Positions 60,810 through 64,000 of a stretch of 64,000 bases of DNA are shown in pieces. The notes under the pieces are model-generated. The model saw nothing but the letters and a program-made list of their open reading frames with translations, was not told where the DNA came from and searched no databases. Position 1 is the first letter of the stretch. The number at the start of each line of letters is the position of its first letter. The position numbers and the translations under genes were made by a program. Source of the stretch: Empedobacter brevis_A (lineage in GTDB: Bacteria > Bacteroidota > Bacteroidia > Flavobacteriales > Weeksellaceae); assembly GCF_965118635.1 (NCBI RefSeq), contig NZ_CBCPHV010000005.1, positions 124,001 to 188,000 on the forward strand, in the 5' to 3' direction.

Positions 60810-62456
60810 ATGAAAAAATCATCAATATTCTTGGGATTGATTGTTTTTGCAGGAGTTTTAACTTCTTGTTCTACACAAAAAACAGCAACAGAATCAGCTC
60901 AAACTTCAACAGAAATGACAAAAGATTATCCTTATCAATATTACGCTCAAGTTCCTTTAACAACAGATATTTCGCATTTAACTAAAAACGAAAAAGAGAT
61001 TTTACGTTTAATGTTTAAAACGGCAGATATTATGGATGATTTATTTTGGCAACAAGCTTATGGAGCTAAAATTGATTTAATGGACGAAACGACAGGAAAA
61101 GCCAAAGAATATGCAAAAATAAATTATGGGCCTTGGGATAGATTAAATAACGAAACTCCTTTTATAAATGGTGTTGGAGCAAAACCTGCTGGTGCAACTT
61201 TCTATCCAACAAATATGACAAAAGAGGAATTTGAAAAAGCGAATATCAAAGATGGTAAATCGCCCTACTCTATTATTCGTCGCAATCATGAAGGAAATTT
61301 ATATTCAATTCCATATCATGAAAACTTCAAAAATCAATTGCAAAAAGCAGCTGATTATTTGAATCAAGCTTCTGAATTAGCTGAAGATGCTGGATTAAAA
61401 AAATACTTAAAATTACGTGCAACAGCTTTAACGAATGATGATTTCTATGCGAGTGATTTAGCTTGGATGGATATGAAAAATGCGAATATTGATATGGTTG
61501 TTGGTCCTATCGAAAATTATGAAGACCAATTATTCGGATATAAAACATCTTATTCAGCTTATATTTTAGTAAAAGATATCGAATGGTCGAATAAGTTAGC
61601 CAAATTCGTACAATATTTACCAGAATTACAAAAGAATTTACCAGTTTCTGCAAATTATAAAAAGGAAGTTCCAGGAACAGATTCTGATCTTAATGCTTAT
61701 GATGTTGTGTATTATGCAGGAGATTGTAATGCTGCAGGAAAAACAATTGCGATTAATTTACCAAATGATGAAAAAGTTCAATTGGAAAAAGGGACGCGTC
61801 GTTTACAATTGAAAAATGCAATGAAAGCAAAATTTGATAAAATCTTAGTTCCAATTTCATCTGCTTTGATTGATGAAAGTCAACAAAAAAATATCAAGTT
61901 TGATGCATTTTTCTCAAATGTTATGTTTCATGAAGTAGCGCACGGATTAGGAATCAAAAATACTGTAAATGGAAAAGGTTCTGTTCGTGAAGCTTTGAAA
62001 GAAGCAAACTCGGCTTTGGAAGAAGGAAAAGCAGATATTCTTGGTTTGTATATGGTGAATCAACTATTGAAAAAAGGAGAATTAACAGGAACTCAGGAAG
62101 ATTATTTTGTAACATTTTTAGCAGGAATTTTACGTTCTGTTCGTTTTGGAGCAAGCTCTGCACATGGCCAAGCAAATATGATTGCATTTAATTATTTTGC
62201 AGAAAATGGTGCTTTCGAAAAAACTAAAAATGGACGTTATAAAGTAAATGTTCCGAAAATGGAAAAAGCAATGAATGGTTTATCAGAATTGATTTTGACA
62301 TTACAAGGAAATGGAGATTACGATGGTGTGAAAAAATTGTATGCTGATAAAGGAACAATTCATTCAGATTTACAAAATGATTTAGATGTTTTGAAAACGA
62401 AAAATATTCCAGTTGATGTTGTTTTTGAGCAAGGTCCAAATATGCTAGGTTTATAA
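60810..62456 (+). CDS. M49-like lipoprotein zinc peptidase
   Basis: 548 residues with lipobox LTSC (lipidated C20). The zinc motif is HEVAH (H374, E375, H378) and the downstream acidic ligand lies in EEGKADILG (E404/E405). Overall it resembles the Bacteroidota dipeptidyl-peptidase III-like (M49) group, which has a modified, shorter HExxH in place of the family's HEXXXH. It is probably an envelope peptidase. It follows pdeM by 26 bases but has a good ATG and a terminator, so it may be independent of the repair operon. Confidence 0.85.
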   Translation: MKKSSIFLGLIVFAGVLTSCSTQKTATESAQTSTEMTKDYPYQYYAQVPLTTDISHLTKNEKEILRLMFKTADIMDDLFWQQAYGAKIDLMDETTGKAKEYAKINYGPWDRLNNETPFINGVGAKPAGATFYPTNMTKEEFEKANIKDGKSPYSIIRRNHEGNLYSIPYHENFKNQLQKAADYLNQASELAEDAGLKKYLKLRATALTNDDFYASDLAWMDMKNANIDMVVGPIENYEDQLFGYKTSYSAYILVKDIEWSNKLAKFVQYLPELQKNLPVSANYKKEVPGTDSDLNAYDVVYYAGDCNAAGKTIAINLPNDEKVQLEKGTRRLQLKNAMKAKFDKILVPISSALIDESQQKNIKFDAFFSNVMFHEVAHGLGIKNTVNGKGSVREALKEANSALEEGKADILGLYMVNQLLKKGELTGTQEDYFVTFLAGILRSVRFGASSAHGQANMIAFNYFAENGAFEKTKNGRYKVNVPKMEKAMNGLSELILTLQGNGDYDGVKKLYADKGTIHSDLQNDLDVLKTKNIPVDVVFEQGPNMLGL

Positions 62457-62477
62457 AAACTGATATTATAATAATAG

Positions 62478-62504
62478 AAAAGCCACTTTTTAAGTGGCTT
62501 TTTT
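62478..62504. terminator. Bidirectional terminator overlapping the YqiA stop codon
   Basis: AAAAGCCACTT / AAGTGGCTTTTTT hairpin. The YqiA coding end (…GCC ACT TAA) lies inside it, and the M49-like gene ends 21 bases before it. Confidence 0.85.
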
Positions 62505-62996
62505 ATTCTCCAAAAAAGTTTCAAAGGCTTTTTCGAATTCTTCTAATGTAATTAAGTGCGTCATTTCAGCATCAAAAATCTGTTCAATATTCGCATTTTG
62601 TTTTTGAAGATTTTCTACAAATTCAATCTGAAATTTTGGTTCGATAACATCATCTTTTAAACCTGTGAAAATTAAATTTTGTTCAGTTGGAATTCCTTTT
62701 AATAATTGTTCTGGCAAAAATGGTTTTAAACGTTCAACTGCAATTACAGCAGGATTGAACATCAAAACGGGAACATTTAATATCAACCCCAAATAATAAC
62801 TTATCATTCCGCCCAAACTTGTTCCTGCAATAAATTCGATTGGTTCTTTTGTAAAATGCTCAACCAAATCTTGAATTAAAGTTGGTGCATTATCGTAATC
62901 AATAAATGGTGCATAACATTGTCCTAAAGAATCTAAATATTCTCTTTTTTCATCTGTTACAAAACCTTGATATCCGTGTAAATATGCAAATTTCAT
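62490..62996 (-). CDS. YqiA/YcfP-family alpha/beta hydrolase
   Basis: 168 residues. The nucleophile elbow is GTSLGG (AGTSLGGMISYYLG), with FAYLHGYQG near the N-terminus and a final His in the C-terminal third (MTHLIT). Family members hydrolyse thioester-like acyl substrates such as palmitoyl-CoA. The stop codon sits inside the terminator hairpin. Single gene. Confidence 0.88.
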   Translation of the reverse strand: MKFAYLHGYQGFVTDEKREYLDSLGQCYAPFIDYDNAPTLIQDLVEHFTKEPIEFIAGTSLGGMISYYLGLILNVPVLMFNPAVIAVERLKPFLPEQLLKGIPTEQNLIFTGLKDDVIEPKFQIEFVENLQKQNANIEQIFDAEMTHLITLEEFEKAFETFLENKKAT

Positions 62997-63055
62997 TTAT
63001 TTTATTTTTTATAATTTAATACTGAAAACATTCAGTAGTTAATGTAAAAATAATA

Positions 63056-63087
63056 AAAAACCCTTTCCGAAAGTTTCAGAAAGGGTT
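63056..63087 (-). terminator. Terminator of secA
   Basis: AACCCTTTC / GAAAGGGTT stem with an 11-base loop, followed on the minus strand by six T. Confidence 0.85.
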
Positions 63088-63109
63088 AAAAGTTATATAA
63101 AAAAATCTT

Positions 63110-64000
63110 TTAGTTCGCTGTTTCAGTTTCTTCTAGAGATTCTTCTTTTTGAGCATTTGGTAATTCTCCTTTAAATAAGAATGAAATGATTTCTTTGTTC
63201 ACTGTATCCAACATTCTTTGGAAAATGTGGAAAGATTCTTGTTTGTAAACAACCAATGGATCTTTTTGCTCGTAAACTGCATTTTGAGATGTTTTACGTA
63301 AATCATCAACATCACGTAAATGTTCTTTCCAATTATCATCAATTAAACTTAATACAACTGATTTTTCGAAATCTTTGATCAATGTTTTTCCTTGAGATTC
63401 GTATGCTTCTTTCAAATCACAAACAACTGTCATTTGACGAATTCCGTCTGTAAATGGAACTTGAATACGAGAGAACATATGTCCTTGATTTTCGAAAACA
63501 TTCGAGATTACTGGGAAAGCTGTTTCTGCAACATATTTCATGCGTGCTTTATAATCTGCAACCGCAGCATCATACGTAATGTTTGTTAAATCTTTAATTG
63601 ATTTAGATCTAAATTCATCTTCTGTAACTGGAGTTCCCATTGTGAAGAATTTAATTAAATCTAATTCATATTGTCCAAAATCTTCGAAATCTTTGTTTGA
63701 TTTTACAACAGAAGCTGCAACATCATAAATCATGTTTGCAATATCTACTTCCAAACGATCTCCAAATAATGCGTTATGACGACGTTTGTAAATTACTTCA
63801 CGTTGTTTATTCATAACATCATCATATTCTAACAAACGTTTACGAATACCAAAGTTGTTTTCTTCAACTTTTTTCTGTGCACGCTCGATAGATTTTGTAA
63901 TCATAGAATGTTCAATCACATCTCCATCTTTATGTCCCATACGGTCCATTAATTTCGCAATTCTTTCTGAACCGAATAAACGCATTAATGAATCTTCTAA
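63110..64000 (-). CDS. secA: Preprotein translocase ATPase SecA, 3' part
   Basis: The 296 codons visible are the C-terminal end of SecA; the frame runs off the right edge. SLMRLFGSERIAKLMDRMG, FGIRKRLLEYDDVMNKQREVIYKRR and LIDDNWKEHLRDVDDLRKT are conserved helical wing and scaffold regions. The C-terminus ends in an acidic tail (EESLEETETAN) without the CxCx8CH zinc motif of many SecA proteins. SecA drives Sec-dependent export. Confidence 0.96.
   Translation of the reverse strand, partial: LEDSLMRLFGSERIAKLMDRMGHKDGDVIEHSMITKSIERAQKKVEENNFGIRKRLLEYDDVMNKQREVIYKRRHNALFGDRLEVDIANMIYDVAASVVKSNKDFEDFGQYELDLIKFFTMGTPVTEDEFRSKSIKDLTNITYDAAVADYKARMKYVAETAFPVISNVFENQGHMFSRIQVPFTDGIRQMTVVCDLKEAYESQGKTLIKDFEKSVVLSLIDDNWKEHLRDVDDLRKTSQNAVYEQKDPLVVYKQESFHIFQRMLDTVNKEIISFLFKGELPNAQKEESLEETETAN

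Overview
This 64 kb window is ordinary chromosomal sequence from an AT-rich Bacteroidota, most probably a flavobacterium of the Weeksellaceae type (Empedobacter or Chryseobacterium relatives). That placement is an inference. It rests on very A/T-biased coding, S46 and M13 peptidases, bacillithiol synthesis (bshB1), SDR-type threonine dehydrogenase, AddB-like nuclease next to kbl, Bacteroidota-style promoters (TAnnTTTG, sometimes with TTTG about 19 bases upstream) and little purine-rich ribosome-binding sequence before start codons. No phage, insertion sequence, CRISPR array or recognisable defence island was seen. Genes are short operons separated by compact hairpin terminators, several of which serve converging genes.

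Layout. 1-9.4 kb: the end of an unknown gene, polyprenyl diphosphate synthase, a membrane-anchored GNAT acetyltransferase, kbl, an AddB-like nuclease and a dicarboxylate/glutamate symporter. 9.4-16.8 kb: a membrane metallophosphoesterase, a CobW-type metal GTPase with a His-rich loop, cytochrome bd (cydAB), an acyl-ACP desaturase with PlsC, and a META-like lipoprotein. 16.8-21 kb: HIT protein, small unknowns, three tRNAs (Ser, Pro, Arg) on the minus strand, a lipoprotein amidase and a small outer-membrane barrel. 21-31 kb: S46 dipeptidyl-peptidase, rpsO-pnp, an ECF sigma / small protein / MscS operon, rhodanese and M13 peptidase. 31-37 kb: threonine 3-dehydrogenase, the sixA-ppk1-ppx polyphosphate operon, a thioesterase and an AI-2E family permease.

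37-50.6 kb: unknown secreted and cytosolic proteins (one with an apparent internal duplication), an Amidase_3 enzyme, and the Bacteroidota MoxR-DUF58-DUF4350-DUF4129-SpoIIM operon divergent from an RDD protein. Next come a PEGA lipoprotein, a TonB_C-like/TPR pair, and an AmgK-like kinase, RapZ C-terminal domain and MurU-like nucleotidyltransferase operon. 50.6-64 kb: a nitroreductase, a lipoprotein peroxidase coupled to bshB1, three tandem tRNA-His genes, the ligase-associated DNA repair operon (exonuclease, ATP-dependent ligase, Lhr-like helicase, PdeM) headed by a FAD oxidoreductase, an M49-like metallopeptidase, YqiA and the 3' part of secA.

Functional links include threonine to glycine (tdh and kbl, about 27 kb apart), polyphosphate turnover, cell-wall amino sugar recycling together with two amidases, membrane lipid synthesis, and DNA break repair. 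The parts that most deserve follow-up are the kinase/RapZ-C/MurU operon, the peroxidase-bshB1 pair, the FAD enzyme joined to the ligase cluster, the AddB-like protein without iron-sulfur cysteines, and the tRNA-His triplication.
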